A stretch of DNA of 64,000 nucleotides from an uncultured Agathobacter sp. Its GTDB lineage: Bacteria > Bacillota > Clostridia > Lachnospirales > Lachnospiraceae. Position numbers and translations under genes: made by a program. This document shows, one piece after another, positions 7,547 to 16,705 of the stretch; the stretch's first letter is position 1, and every line of letters starts with the position of its first letter. The stretch covers positions 1 to 64,000 of the forward strand of contig CAKRKX010000002.1 in NCBI GenBank assembly GCA_934358675.1, read 5' to 3'. The notes under the pieces are model-generated. The model had not been told where the DNA came from. It searched no databases and saw nothing but the letters and a program-made list of their open reading frames with translations.

Positions 7547-8644
7547 TTATAAAATAATAATGTTTGCGCAATTCAAATCCTCGCCGAGTTCGTATACTTT
7601 ACCACTCTCTAAACCGACAACGGTCGGACGCAGGATATAGTGCGGAATATTGCGGACAACGCGCGCCTTTTCCCCGTTGCTTAGTTCGACAATACTGTCG
7701 ACCGGATAGAGGATCATACTCTCTAAGAAGCTTTTCATCGCAGTGATATCAAGCTCCATCGTCATGGACATGATCATCTCGACGGCATCACGCTGCGAAT
7801 AGGCGGCCTTGTAAGGACGCTCGGTGACGAGTGCATCGTAGATATCTGCCACGGTAAGGATCTTGGCGTAAGGGCTGATCTTGTCCTCCTTGACACCCAT
7901 CGGATAACCGGAACCGTCGATCTTCTCGTGGTGCTGTAACACACCGAGTGCAATCTGCGGAGAGACTTCCGGGCGATTCTTGATGATCTGGTAGCCGTAG
8001 AGCGAATGCTGCTTCATAACCGTGAACTCTGCCTCATTGAGGCGACTCGGTTTGTTGAGAATGGAAAGTGGGACTTTTGTCTTACCCACATCGTGCAACA
8101 GACCGGTCATACCGATCTCGTGGATCTGTGCCTGCGAGAGCCCCTGTTGTTTTGCAACGATCATCGCGATTGTTGCCACGTCAACACTGTGCTTGAACGT
8201 GTACTCGTCGCTTGTCTTGAGTGCGGAGATATCGATAGCGATCGCATCGTTGTCATTGATCGTGTTGAGCAGATCGGAAGCAATCGTATTTGTCGCGGCG
8301 AGCATTTCCGGCGAATTCGGATTGTTGTACACAAACTGGATTCCCTGTGCGACACGCTCGCGGACACTCGCGGATAATGTGACTTTGGCACGGTCATCGG
8401 TACGTAGCTTCTCAATGTTCTTTTCAGCGGCAGCACTTGTAGGAAGAGCTTTCTCATCTTCCGTTTCTTCGCCTTCCTGAACGTAGACACTCATAATGCC
8501 CATCTGGATCAGTGAATCGATCATATATTCATCCAGCATGGCGCCTCGCGCAACGAGATTGCGTCCGAGGCGGTCAACGACCGGATGATCCAATTTCATG
8601 CCCGCCTTCAATTGCCGGGTGCGCATATATTTCCGCTGTACCAA
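7547..8644 (-). CDS. HD-GYP domain cyclic-di-GMP phosphodiesterase
   Basis: A 365-residue protein. Residues about 1-60 form the small N-terminal domain often found before HD-GYP (R-T-R-Q-L-K-A-G-M-K-L), then a linker, then a complete HD-GYP core: G-L-L-H-D-V-G-K (H184, D185), H-H-E at 238-240 and D-G-S-G-Y-P at 243-248. All metal ligands and the GYP signature are present, so hydrolysis of c-di-GMP (or a related dinucleotide) is expected. There is no membrane segment or receiver domain. A degenerate paralogue with the same N-terminal domain lies at 50874-52082. A promoter stands just upstream. Confidence 0.92.
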   Translation of the reverse strand: MVQRKYMRTRQLKAGMKLDHPVVDRLGRNLVARGAMLDEYMIDSLIQMGIMSVYVQEGEETEDEKALPTSAAAEKNIEKLRTDDRAKVTLSASVRERVAQGIQFVYNNPNSPEMLAATNTIASDLLNTINDNDAIAIDISALKTSDEYTFKHSVDVATIAMIVAKQQGLSQAQIHEIGMTGLLHDVGKTKVPLSILNKPSRLNEAEFTVMKQHSLYGYQIIKNRPEVSPQIALGVLQHHEKIDGSGYPMGVKEDKISPYAKILTVADIYDALVTERPYKAAYSQRDAVEMIMSMTMELDITAMKSFLESMILYPVDSIVELSNGEKARVVRNIPHYILRPTVVGLESGKVYELGEDLNCANIIIL

Positions 8645-8677
8645 TTTGTGCCTCCACTTGTTAGTAGTATTTAGTAT

Positions 8678-8706
8678 ATTTTACCATGTTTGGATGGATT
8701 GTCCAA
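8678..8706 (-). promoter_or_regulatory. SigA promoter of the HD-GYP gene
   Basis: Read on the minus strand: TTGGAC (8706-8701), 17 bases, TAAAAT (8683-8678). Confidence 0.65.
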
Positions 8707-8767
8707 TGAGATTTTGTGCTTTTTGATAAGTTTGTATAAAATCACGAAAAACAATGACGGCTTCGGC

Positions 8768-8796
8768 TTGTCGATTGGGCAATGGCTTATTATAAT
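8768..8796 (+). promoter_or_regulatory. SigA promoter of the RsmF-like gene
   Basis: TTGTCG (8768-8773), 17 bases, TATAAT (8791-8796). The -10 box lies downstream of an in-frame ATG at 8782, which rules that codon out as the start and supports ATG 8830. Confidence 0.75.
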
Positions 8797-8829
8797 AGAA
8801 CACAAGAGAGCAAAGTCAGGAGGGAAAAT

Positions 8830-10206
8830 ATGCTTCCACAGGCATTTTTAGAGAGAATGGAACGGATGCTGGGGGATGAATATCCGGCATTTCTGGAAAG
8901 TTATGAGAAGGAACGTTATCAGGCGCTGCGCGTGAATCCGCTGAAGGCGGATCGGGAGGATTTCCTGCAAAAAGCGCCATTTACACTTCGGACGGTTGCG
9001 TGGGAACCGAACGGTTTCTATTATGACAAGGGCGATGCGCCGGGCAAGCATCCGTACCATGCGGCCGGCGTGTACTATATTCAGGAGCCGAGTGCGATGG
9101 CGCCGGCGGCATATCTGGATGCACAGCCGGGAGAGCGGATCCTTGATCTGTGCGCTGCACCGGGAGGCAAGAGCACGCAGATCGCAGCGGCGATGCGTGG
9201 TGAGGGACTTTTGATCAGCAATGAGATCCATCCGGCGCGTGCAAAGATCCTTTCGGAGAATATAGAGCGTATGGGAATCCGCAATGCGATGGTGACGAAC
9301 GAGAGCCCACAGTCTCTGGCAAAAGTGTTTGAGGCTTATTTTGACCGGATCATGGTCGACGCACCGTGCTCGGGAGAGGGAATGTTTCGAAAGAACGCGG
9401 ATGCGTGCGATGAGTGGAGCCCGGAGAATGTGGCAATCTGCGCACAACGTCAGGCGGAAATCCTCGAGTGTGCGGCTTCGATGCTGCGGCCGGGGGGAAG
9501 AATGGTCTACTCAACCTGTACGTTTGCTCCAGAGGAGAACGAGGGAACGATCAGCCGTTTTCTGGAGAAACATCCGGAATTTTCGATCGTGGATGTGCCG
9601 CATTATGAGACGATGTCAGAGGGCGTTGCAGCGTGGACGGATGCGCCGCAGCCGGGGCTTGAGCGCACAATACGCCTTTTCCCGCATCATGTGGATGGCG
9701 AGGGACATTATCTCGCGGTGCTCGGGAAAGCGGGAAGTGTCTCGGACAATTATGAGGGATATTGTGCAAGAGGACCGGAAAAAGGCATTCCGGAGCGCGA
9801 TGCAAAGGAATATCTGGATTTTGCGAAGGATACGTTGCGCGTGAAACCGGAAGGGAAGCTGATCCGGTTCGGCGAGCAGCTTTACCTTGCGCCGGAGGAG
9901 ATGCCTGCCACGAAGGGGCTTAAGGTGTTGCGTCCGGGACTGCATCTGGGAACGATGAAGAAGAACCGCTTCGAGCCGTCCCATGCGCTGGCTTTGGCGC
10001 TGCGCCCGGAGGATGTGTTGCACAGCTATGATATGGAGGGCGACTCGAGAGAGGTGCGCATGTACTTAAACGGACAGACTTTGCAGGAGGACGGCGAGAA
10101 AGGCTGGTATCTGATGACGGTCGACGGTTACAGCATCGGCTGGGGTAAGCTGGCCGGCGGAATGATCAAGAATCATTATCCGAAGGGTCTGCGAATTCCG
10201 ATGTAG
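8830..10206 (+). CDS. rsmF: RsmB/RsmF-family 16S rRNA (cytosine-C5) methyltransferase
   Basis: A 458-residue SAM-dependent m5C methyltransferase for ribosomal RNA. The SAM site is C-A-A-P-G-G-K-S (108-115); motif IV D-A-P-C-S-G (177-182) and motif VI Y-S-T-C-T-F (Cys230) supply the two cysteines of the mechanism. The C-terminal half (from about 300) is the PUA-like RNA-binding extension typical of RsmF. An AGGAGGG site lies five bases before ATG 8830, and the promoter overlaps the earlier in-frame ATG, so the start is well supported. The exact target cytosine is not deducible. Confidence 0.9.
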   Translation: MLPQAFLERMERMLGDEYPAFLESYEKERYQALRVNPLKADREDFLQKAPFTLRTVAWEPNGFYYDKGDAPGKHPYHAAGVYYIQEPSAMAPAAYLDAQPGERILDLCAAPGGKSTQIAAAMRGEGLLISNEIHPARAKILSENIERMGIRNAMVTNESPQSLAKVFEAYFDRIMVDAPCSGEGMFRKNADACDEWSPENVAICAQRQAEILECAASMLRPGGRMVYSTCTFAPEENEGTISRFLEKHPEFSIVDVPHYETMSEGVAAWTDAPQPGLERTIRLFPHHVDGEGHYLAVLGKAGSVSDNYEGYCARGPEKGIPERDAKEYLDFAKDTLRVKPEGKLIRFGEQLYLAPEEMPATKGLKVLRPGLHLGTMKKNRFEPSHALALALRPEDVLHSYDMEGDSREVRMYLNGQTLQEDGEKGWYLMTVDGYSIGWGKLAGGMIKNHYPKGLRIPM

Positions 10207-10229
10207 AATTTTCTCGGTTTGTAATAAGA

Positions 10230-10262
10230 AAAAGAAATCCCGGTCAATGACCGGGATTTTTG
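10230..10262. terminator. Terminator after the RsmF-like gene
   Basis: AAATCCCGGTCA and TGACCGGGATTT form a G+C-rich hairpin at 10235-10259, followed by TTTTT in the plus direction and flanked by A-rich sequence for the convergent TPM gene. Confidence 0.8.
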
Positions 10263-10299
10263 CTGTTTAAAAATGTTTAATCAAAATATAATATCACGG

Positions 10300-11127
10300 T
10301 TAAATCGAGTGACCTCCGCCTGAGTGGCCACCGCCACCACCGCCGCCTCCGCCGGAACTGCCACCGCCGCCGGAGCTGCCGCCACTGCTGGAACTTGGCG
10401 GGCTGTAATGTTTGGTCTGGCGAATGAAGACCGGATTCGGGTTCACAATATTAGCATTGGCAAAGGTGCCGCCGATGATCGCGCTTGCACTCTCCTTGCG
10501 GGAGCGTGAGTAGAACATCACGATAAAGTAGTTGATGATCAGTGCAAGGATGATCGCAAGCAGTGCACTGCAGATGTAGCGCATCGGCTCTGCGATACGA
10601 CCGCCCTCAAGCAATGTCAGAACCTGTTCCATCGTCTTGTACGCGCAGGTGTAATAATCGCGGTCGTACGATGCGGTTGCATAGATGTAGGTATTGTCCG
10701 TGATCGAAGTCGCGCGCGCGGAATTGATCGTGCGCTGCGTCTTTCCGCCGGTATCGAGGTAGATCTCATTGAGATCGCGGTCGATTACGAAGACGATGCG
10801 GTTCGCGTAAGAGCCGAAGTTGTCATCGCTGTAGGCCTCGGCAAGGCGCGTTGTCGAAGAATAGCTGTGCGATTCGGTCGTGAGAACCGCAACATTGCTG
10901 TATTCTGTAATCCGGTTCATGATATCCGTCAGGCTGTCGATCTCATCGTCGGTGAAGTAACCGGCCTGATCGTCGATAATCATTTTATAGTCGGTGTCGC
11001 TGTTCGCTTTCGATACCGCTGCGTAAGCCGGTGTGATCTGCAGTACGGCGAAAAGCATGATCACCAGTGCACAGACGATATATCGGGCCTTGACGCCGCA
11101 TTGTGTAATACGATTATGCACGGTCAT
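10300..11127 (-). CDS. Exported TPM-domain protein with glycine-rich tail
   Basis: About 275 residues: an N-terminal signal or anchor ending ...T-P-A-Y-A-A, a TPM domain (I-I-D-D-Q-A-G-Y-F-T-D-D-E-I, then V-F-V-I-D-R-D), a transmembrane helix near residues 185-207, and a long Ser/Gly tail of the YgcG/YdiL-like kind. TPM domains occur in photosystem repair and membrane-quality proteins; its function here is unknown. It overlaps the end of the zinc-ribbon gene. AAGGAGG sits 2 bases before ATG 11127 and 8 bases before GTG 11121, so GTG 11121 may be the real start. The two overlapping genes are probably translationally coupled. Confidence 0.75.
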   Translation of the reverse strand: MTVHNRITQCGVKARYIVCALVIMLFAVLQITPAYAAVSKANSDTDYKMIIDDQAGYFTDDEIDSLTDIMNRITEYSNVAVLTTESHSYSSTTRLAEAYSDDNFGSYANRIVFVIDRDLNEIYLDTGGKTQRTINSARATSITDNTYIYATASYDRDYYTCAYKTMEQVLTLLEGGRIAEPMRYICSALLAIILALIINYFIVMFYSRSRKESASAIIGGTFANANIVNPNPVFIRQTKHYSPPSSSSGGSSGGGGSSGGGGGGGGGHSGGGHSI

Positions 11128-12772
11128 CACCTCCTTTTCGGTCGAACTGTGGCAGTCGACGTGTGGACAAAATGTTATAGTGCTCAATGATATCCACGAA
11201 GGATAATCCGACGGCAACCAGAGCTAAAATAACGCCGCCGTAATAGAATAAATCGGATACCGGATGCAGGATCGCGATCGCGGTACTGATGATGACAGCG
11301 AGTCCGGTCCAGATAAATCCGCGGGCACTGGATCGGGCAGGAGACTTGTTTGTCTTGCCGGATCCGACAGCGAGCGTGATCGCCATGAACGCGCTGATTC
11401 CGCCCCACAGGATCACGGAATACTTTGCGAGCGATGCATTACTCATCGTGACAAACTTATAGATGAGTGCGACCGCAAATTCGATCCATAAAATAATGGA
11501 CATGGCAAAAACCGGTGCATTGTGGTGCGTGTCGGTGTCAACCGGGACATTGTTCGGCTGCATCGGTGCGCTTTGCTGCGTCGCTGCTGTCGCCTGTGCG
11601 TTTGTGGCGCTTTTTCCTGCCTGTTTGCGGAAATGCATGCCACGGTCATCCGCGTCGGAATCCTTTTTGGCGATGCTGGAAAGCTCAGACACATAAAGCA
11701 TAGAGGATACGATCGCAAGGATCGAGGATACCGCAAGCAGTGTCGTCGGCATCATGGTAAACATAAGCGCCAGGATCAGGAAAATCGGAATCGCCAGAAG
11801 CAGAGATCCCATTACATATTTCTTCGGGGAAACCGGAAGATCGGCAACAACTTTACCGGTCTGTCCGTTGACCGTCACGTAAGCCACACGATCCTTGTTG
11901 CGGTACGACATAAACCATACCGGGAACATGGCACGGTCGACTGCCTCCACCTTCGGACTGAAAGTTCCTCTTCCATAATAAGAAGGCGAAATATCCATAT
12001 CGTAGGAGCGGAACGCCGGAACCTTCTTGACAGCGGCAGCGGTCTGCTCGCTGATCATCGCTTCGGCATCCGGCTGGTAGACCGATGAATCCACATCTGC
12101 GGTGTCCGCATAGAAACCGCTTAAGTACGCAGGCGTGAATGCCTTCATTCCCTTGACATCGTATGGAGCGAGCTGCTCACTGATGCTGTCGGAGAAGGAG
12201 GACGATGCATCGTAGGAAAGTCCCTTGCAGTAAGCGTCCACATGACCCTGCAGATTATAATGATCCGTGATCAGGTAATTGCCGCTGCGGTACTCCTTGT
12301 GGGCGGGAATCATAAAGTCGCCTTTCTGCGTCAGGTAAAAAGCCCAGTAAGGCATGTAGATTCCGCGAAAACCATCAATGTACTTCGGATCCTTGAGCTC
12401 CTTCGGTGCGAAGATCGCGTGTCGCATCTTCTGCGCATAAGCATTCTTACAGTCTTCTTTTGTTTTCTTAAACGGAATGATAAAGTTCGGCCGCTGCTCG
12501 TGGGAGATACGGCTGTACAGAATCGTGGAGGCACCGCAAAAGCTGCAGAAACCGGCAGCGGTATTGTCGGTACTCATGATCTCACCACCGCATTGCGGGC
12601 AGGTGAAGACCGTTACCTCGTAATTGCTTTCGTATGATTTTTCTTCTTCTGCGTCACTTGTCTTAGAGTCGAAAGCGTAAGGGTCAAATTGACCATGACA
12701 GTGCTCGCAGGCGAGACTCTGGGAGGGAATGTCAAATTTGAGATTGCCTCCGCAGCTTGGACATGATATCAT
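11114..12772 (-). CDS. Zinc-ribbon (TFIIB-type) multi-pass membrane protein
   Basis: A 552-residue protein with two N-terminal zinc ribbons, C-P-S-C-G-G...C-E-H-C (residues 4-24) and C-P-Q-C-G-G...C-S-F-C-G-A. A soluble region of about 250 residues follows (F-R-G-I-Y-M-P-Y-W-A-F), then several transmembrane helices in two groups (about 315-360 and 425-530) separated by a Gln/Ala-rich linker. This architecture is common in Firmicutes but uncharacterised. The downstream TPM gene overlaps its stop codon, so the two products likely work together at the membrane. Confidence 0.8.
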   Translation of the reverse strand: MISCPSCGGNLKFDIPSQSLACEHCHGQFDPYAFDSKTSDAEEEKSYESNYEVTVFTCPQCGGEIMSTDNTAAGFCSFCGASTILYSRISHEQRPNFIIPFKKTKEDCKNAYAQKMRHAIFAPKELKDPKYIDGFRGIYMPYWAFYLTQKGDFMIPAHKEYRSGNYLITDHYNLQGHVDAYCKGLSYDASSSFSDSISEQLAPYDVKGMKAFTPAYLSGFYADTADVDSSVYQPDAEAMISEQTAAAVKKVPAFRSYDMDISPSYYGRGTFSPKVEAVDRAMFPVWFMSYRNKDRVAYVTVNGQTGKVVADLPVSPKKYVMGSLLLAIPIFLILALMFTMMPTTLLAVSSILAIVSSMLYVSELSSIAKKDSDADDRGMHFRKQAGKSATNAQATAATQQSAPMQPNNVPVDTDTHHNAPVFAMSIILWIEFAVALIYKFVTMSNASLAKYSVILWGGISAFMAITLAVGSGKTNKSPARSSARGFIWTGLAVIISTAIAILHPVSDLFYYGGVILALVAVGLSFVDIIEHYNILSTRRLPQFDRKGGDDRA

Positions 12773-12852
12773 GCGTTTTCCCTTTCTTCTTTTGTACTAT
12801 TGTATAAACTCCACCTCTATGTTAATACATTTTCATGACGTAGTAAATATAA

Positions 12853-12884
12853 AAAAGCTGCCTGCTTGAAAACAGACAGCTTTT
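12853..12884. terminator. Bidirectional hairpin terminator
   Basis: AAAAGCTG (12853-12860) and CAGCTTTT (12877-12884), extended inside by CCTG/CAG pairing, lie just after the stop of the minus-strand membrane-protein gene at 12902 and end in T/A runs on both sides. Confidence 0.7.
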
Positions 12885-12901
12885 CTTGTAAAATCCTGAT
12901 T

Positions 12902-13948
12902 TTATTTCTGCTCTTCTGCACGTGCCATAGCAAGTTCGAAGTCTCTGGTTCCTTTCCAGATCTCGTTCTTGTAAGGATTCTTTTTCTGCTCGATGGAGCG
13001 TTTGATGATAACACCGAGTACGATGACATTGGCTGCCAGTGCAGCGATCGCGATCACACCCTGAGCGGTAGGATCTGCGAGTGTCGGATGTACGTTCTTG
13101 TCCATAAATCCGTCTGCGTAAACACGTGTGATTACGGAGAAGCGACTGTTATCCTGGAACAGCGGAAATACCTGTGCGAACATACACCATAATGCAAGTG
13201 TGTTGGCACGGTTCTGGATCCATCCACCTTTGTTCCAGAGCATTGCTGCGAAAGTAGGAGCGAGGAGCAGTGCAAGACCGCAGTACCATGAATGGGTCGG
13301 CAGGTTGTTGTATGTATACTCGAAGTTCCAGATGTCATAAGCGATAATGAATGCGAATGTCATATCCGGCCAGAGCATATCATCCTTCTTCTTGGATGAG
13401 TAGATGCCCCACCATCCAGTCATACATAAGATGTTGAGAACACCGGCGATCGCATTGACAACGTTCCACCATCCACCGTAGAGCCATACGCCCTCGGAAG
13501 AAAGCCACCAGCTTGATCCGGTCTCTTTGAGTGCGATCGCGCCGCGGATTGCGGATTCCATATCGGATCCGACCGCGATCAGAATGTTGATTGCTACGAT
13601 TAAGAACGGATAAACCTTAAACCATTCCGTCTTGCCGATGCTCCATTTGTACTTGAGCATCATGAAACCGATACAGCCGATCGTTGCGGCATACAGTTTT
13701 GCGTAGTGGAACCAGCTGTTCATGTGAACGTAGGTCGGGTTGTTTAAAGCCCAGCTTGCACCGCTTGCAGCGCCGATGTAGATCGCGATGAAATATACGG
13801 TCAAAGCTGCCGGTAAGATAACGAGTGTTAAGATACCTCCTAATTTTGTTCGACGGGCGATCTCGTTGACAAGAATAAGTCCGACAAAGATCATTACCCA
13901 GCCGAGAAGCTGCCAGTAAGACGTGCTTCCGTAAATTTGAAATAGCAT
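12902..13948 (-). CDS. Polytopic membrane protein of unknown function
   Basis: A 348-residue protein with about nine hydrophobic segments, among them W-V-M-I-F-V-G-L-I-L-V, L-V-I-L-P-A-A-L-T-V-Y and I-A-A-L-A-A-N-V-I-V-L. It is rich in Trp and Tyr. No transporter signature or catalytic motif stands out; it may belong to one of the unassigned Firmicutes membrane families (DUF5692-like, uncertain). It is monocistronic, with its own promoter and a terminator downstream. The C-terminus is charged and cytoplasmic-looking. Confidence 0.75.
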   Translation of the reverse strand: MLFQIYGSTSYWQLLGWVMIFVGLILVNEIARRTKLGGILTLVILPAALTVYFIAIYIGAASGASWALNNPTYVHMNSWFHYAKLYAATIGCIGFMMLKYKWSIGKTEWFKVYPFLIVAINILIAVGSDMESAIRGAIALKETGSSWWLSSEGVWLYGGWWNVVNAIAGVLNILCMTGWWGIYSSKKKDDMLWPDMTFAFIIAYDIWNFEYTYNNLPTHSWYCGLALLLAPTFAAMLWNKGGWIQNRANTLALWCMFAQVFPLFQDNSRFSVITRVYADGFMDKNVHPTLADPTAQGVIAIAALAANVIVLGVIIKRSIEQKKNPYKNEIWKGTRDFELAMARAEEQK

Positions 13949-13992
13949 ACCTATTCCCCCTTTTTGTGAAAAAATAAAATTTTTATAAACTT

Positions 13993-14021
13993 ATTGTATC
14001 TGCTTTTGTGCAATATGACAA
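13993..14021 (-). promoter_or_regulatory. SigA promoter of the polytopic membrane protein gene
   Basis: Minus strand: TTGTCA (14021-14016), 17 bases, TACAAT (13998-13993). Confidence 0.7.
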
Positions 14022-14047
14022 GCATTTTGTTGCAGGTTTGTAACTGT

Positions 14048-14076
14048 TTGTAACATGAAAAATTCTGTGTTACAAT
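14048..14076 (+). promoter_or_regulatory. SigA promoter of the PHP-MATE pair
   Basis: TTGTAA (14048-14053), 17 bases, TACAAT (14071-14076). It is back to back with the promoter on the other strand. Confidence 0.7.
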
Positions 14077-14105
14077 AAATCGAATAATAAAGCAGGTAAA
14101 TTAGA

Positions 14106-14909
14106 ATGAACGATTTTTTGACAGCAAATTATCACGCGCACACATCCCGCTGCCAGCATGCGGCTGGAACGGAGCGTGAGTACATCGAAGCCGCGATCCG
14201 AATGGGAATCAAAGAGTTCGGTTTTTCCGATCACATCCCGTGTCCATTCCGCGACGGATACATTTCACATATTCGTATGACAATGGCACAGGCATCGGAG
14301 TATGTGCGAACGATCCGGGCACTGGCGGAGGAGTATCGCAGCGATATCCGCATCTATGTCGGCTTTGAAGCAGAATACATTCCGGAATTTTATCAGGAAC
14401 AGATGAATATGGTAAATACGCTCGGCGTGGACTATCTGATCATGGGACAGCATTTTCTGCTCAGTGAGGAAAAAGGCCCGTACATGGGAACGCCGACGGA
14501 CGATGAAAGCCGCATCCGCGATTATGTGGATCGTGTGATCGAAGGCATGGATACCGGAAGCTTCCTGTATCTGGCACATCCGGATCTGATGAACTATCAG
14601 GGGATGGAATCCGTGTACGACTGGGAAATGACGCGCCTGTGCAAGGCGATGAAGGAACGGCATATTCCGCTTGAGATCAATATTCTCGGCATGGGTTCCG
14701 GAGGTAAGCATTATCCGACGGAGCGATTCTGGAAGATTCCTGGAGAGATCGGCAATGATGTGATCCTCGGACTTGATGCACATTCACCGGAACAGGTACA
14801 GGATGTGGCGTCCTACGCAAAATGCATGGAGATAGTGGATAAATATAATCTGCACTTAATTAACGGATTGAATATAAGTACAAACGGAGGAACAGACAAT
14901 GTCGGATAA
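14106..14909 (+). CDS. PHP-family phosphatase, histidinol-phosphatase (HisK/HisJ) like
   Basis: A 267-residue PHP-fold phosphoesterase. Metal-binding motifs are N-Y-H-A-H-T-S-R at the N-terminus, F-S-D-H-I-P (about 40-45), G-F-E-A-E-Y, the L-A-H-P-D block and L-G-L-D-A-H-S near the C-terminus. These match HisK-type histidinol-phosphate phosphatases, but no other histidine genes are nearby, so the substrate is uncertain. Its last 11 bases overlap the start of the MATE gene, implying coupled translation. Confidence 0.85.
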   Translation: MNDFLTANYHAHTSRCQHAAGTEREYIEAAIRMGIKEFGFSDHIPCPFRDGYISHIRMTMAQASEYVRTIRALAEEYRSDIRIYVGFEAEYIPEFYQEQMNMVNTLGVDYLIMGQHFLLSEEKGPYMGTPTDDESRIRDYVDRVIEGMDTGSFLYLAHPDLMNYQGMESVYDWEMTRLCKAMKERHIPLEINILGMGSGGKHYPTERFWKIPGEIGNDVILGLDAHSPEQVQDVASYAKCMEIVDKYNLHLINGLNISTNGGTDNVG

Positions 14910-16281
14910 TAAAATGGATTTTACGACCGGCGGGATCTTTCAGAAGCTGATCGGCTTTATGCTGCCGATCCTCGGCGCGCTGGTGTTGCAGACAATGTAC
15001 GGAGCGGTGGATATCCTCGTAGTCGGATGGTTCGGTACGGAGGAAAGTATTTCAGCGGTATCGACGGGAAGCAGTTTTATCAACATGGTGGTATTCATCC
15101 TGAACGGTCTGGCGATGGGAGTTACCGTTCTGATGGGACGCTATATCGGAGAGAACAATGAGAAACGCTTGAGTAAGGTGATCGGTGGCGCGATCGTGAC
15201 ATTTGCGATCCTTGCTGCGATCATGACGGTGCTTCTGCTTGCATTTGCACCGGGACTTGCGGCAGTCATGCAGGCGCCTGCGGCAGCAATGGACAAGACG
15301 GTCACATACATTCGCATCTGCGGAGGCGGAATTGTATTTATAATAGGATATAACCTGATCAGCAGCATCTTCCGTGGTATCGGAAATTCACGTCTGCCGC
15401 TTCTGTTTGTCGGCATTGCGTGTGCGGTCAACGTCGTTGCGGATCTGGTATTTGTTGCAGGTTTTCACTGGGATGTTGCCGGTGCGGCATATGCAACGGT
15501 GATGGCACAGGCGATCAGTCTGATCCTTTCGGTTCTTGTATGCCGGAAGATGGAGCTTCCGTTCCATCTGACACGTGAGGAGCTGCGTCTCTCCGGAGAG
15601 GTAAAGAAATTTCTGGCACTGGGACTTCCGATCGCGTTTCAGGAGCTTCTGACACAGTTTTCGTTTATGTGTCTTCTCGCTTTTGTCAACGGAATGGGTT
15701 CGACCGAGGCGATCCGGCTGGCTTCGTCGTCCGGATACGGTATCGCAAACAAGATCGTGGCGATCATTATGCTGGTACCTTCGGCACTCATGCAGTCGAT
15801 GTCCTCGTTTATCGCGCAGAATGTCGGTGCGGGCAAGGAGCGGCGTGCACAGAAAGCGATGGGATACGGTATGCTGATCGGCGGCTGCATCGGAATCGCG
15901 ATGACGGCAGCGGCATTTTTCGGCGGACAGGCACTTGCATCCGTGTTCACCAGCACAACGGCGTACCAGCTGAAAGCAGCGGAATATCTGCAGGGATTCA
16001 GCCTTGAGGCAATCGTGACATCGGTGCTTTTTTCCTTTATCGGATATTACAACGGACATAACAAGACCATGTTCGTCATGTTTCAGGCAATTGCACAATC
16101 CTTTATCGTTCGTCTGCCGATGGCTTATGTGATGTCGAAGATGATGCCGGACTCTCTTGTATACATCGGAGCGGCGGCACCGACGGCCACGGTATTCGGA
16201 ATTGTGATCAATCTGGTTTATTTTATGGGATTTTCCAAGAAGGAACTGATGCGGACCGGAGAACTGTCCGCGGAGCAATAA
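14899..16281 (+). CDS. MATE-family multidrug efflux transporter
   Basis: A 460-residue, 12-helix membrane protein with the MATE N-terminal signature (F-M-L-P-I-L-G-A-L-V-L-Q-T-M-Y-G-A-V-D) and the repeated half-domain beginning near residue 240 (G-L-P-I-A-F-Q-E). MATE pumps export cationic drugs or metabolites in exchange for Na+ or H+. An AGGAG site within the end of the PHP gene serves ATG 14899. There is no dedicated regulator beside it. Confidence 0.92.
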   Translation: MSDNKMDFTTGGIFQKLIGFMLPILGALVLQTMYGAVDILVVGWFGTEESISAVSTGSSFINMVVFILNGLAMGVTVLMGRYIGENNEKRLSKVIGGAIVTFAILAAIMTVLLLAFAPGLAAVMQAPAAAMDKTVTYIRICGGGIVFIIGYNLISSIFRGIGNSRLPLLFVGIACAVNVVADLVFVAGFHWDVAGAAYATVMAQAISLILSVLVCRKMELPFHLTREELRLSGEVKKFLALGLPIAFQELLTQFSFMCLLAFVNGMGSTEAIRLASSSGYGIANKIVAIIMLVPSALMQSMSSFIAQNVGAGKERRAQKAMGYGMLIGGCIGIAMTAAAFFGGQALASVFTSTTAYQLKAAEYLQGFSLEAIVTSVLFSFIGYYNGHNKTMFVMFQAIAQSFIVRLPMAYVMSKMMPDSLVYIGAAAPTATVFGIVINLVYFMGFSKKELMRTGELSAEQ

Positions 16282-16428
16282 CCTATTTTGGAGATTTCGT
16301 CAAGTGGAAATTTGGACAAAAGATTCTAACCTATTTGTGAGATTTGCCTTATAGCCTTTGCCTACCATATATTGTATAATATCTTCTGTCGGAAACAAAA
16401 CATTGTGATAAGGAGAGTTAGTTCAGTT

Positions 16429-16605
16429 ATGTCAGACGAAGTATTAGATGATGTTATGATTAAAGGCAATTGTAAGGGTAAAGCGGATGCAATCGTGAAC
16501 TGCCAGTGTAATATTGAGACAGCACCGAGCCGTTGTGATCAGGCGGAACAGTGCATGTTCTATTCCTATTACAAGTGCAGCAAACAGTGGAAACGACTTG
16601 CATAA
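16429..16605 (+). CDS. Small cysteine-rich protein (58 residues)
   Basis: A 58-residue protein with six cysteines (15, 25, 27, 36, 42, 50), spaced as C-x9-C-x-C-x8-C-x5-C-x7-C, and no signal peptide. The spacing suggests a small metal-binding or iron-sulfur fold; this is inference. The frame is open further upstream (to 16372), but the AAGGAGAG site at 16410-16417 points to ATG 16429. An intrinsic terminator follows, so it is a discrete gene. I do not recognise a named family. Confidence 0.65.
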   Translation: MSDEVLDDVMIKGNCKGKADAIVNCQCNIETAPSRCDQAEQCMFYSYYKCSKQWKRLA

Positions 16606-16629
16606 CAGATAGATAATATGGATTTTTTA

Positions 16630-16672
16630 GAGACTTCTGCTTGGGCGATGGCGCCGTGGCAGAAGTTTTCTT
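16630..16672 (+). terminator. Terminator of the cysteine-rich small gene
   Basis: GACTTCTGC (16632-16640) pairs with GCAGAAGTT (16659-16667) and is followed by TTCTTT. Confidence 0.75.
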
Positions 16673-16705
16673 TATATTTAAGAGGTTTTGAAGGAGTATA
16701 AATGC

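Noticed and set aside
8782-8829. ATG 8782 as start of the RsmF-like gene
   Set aside because: The predicted -10 TATAAT (8791-8796) lies downstream of it, and ATG 8830 has AGGAGGG.
15388-16278. A 296-codon minus-strand frame opposite the MATE gene
   Set aside because: His/Arg/Cys-rich translation without motifs; entirely inside the MATE coding region.
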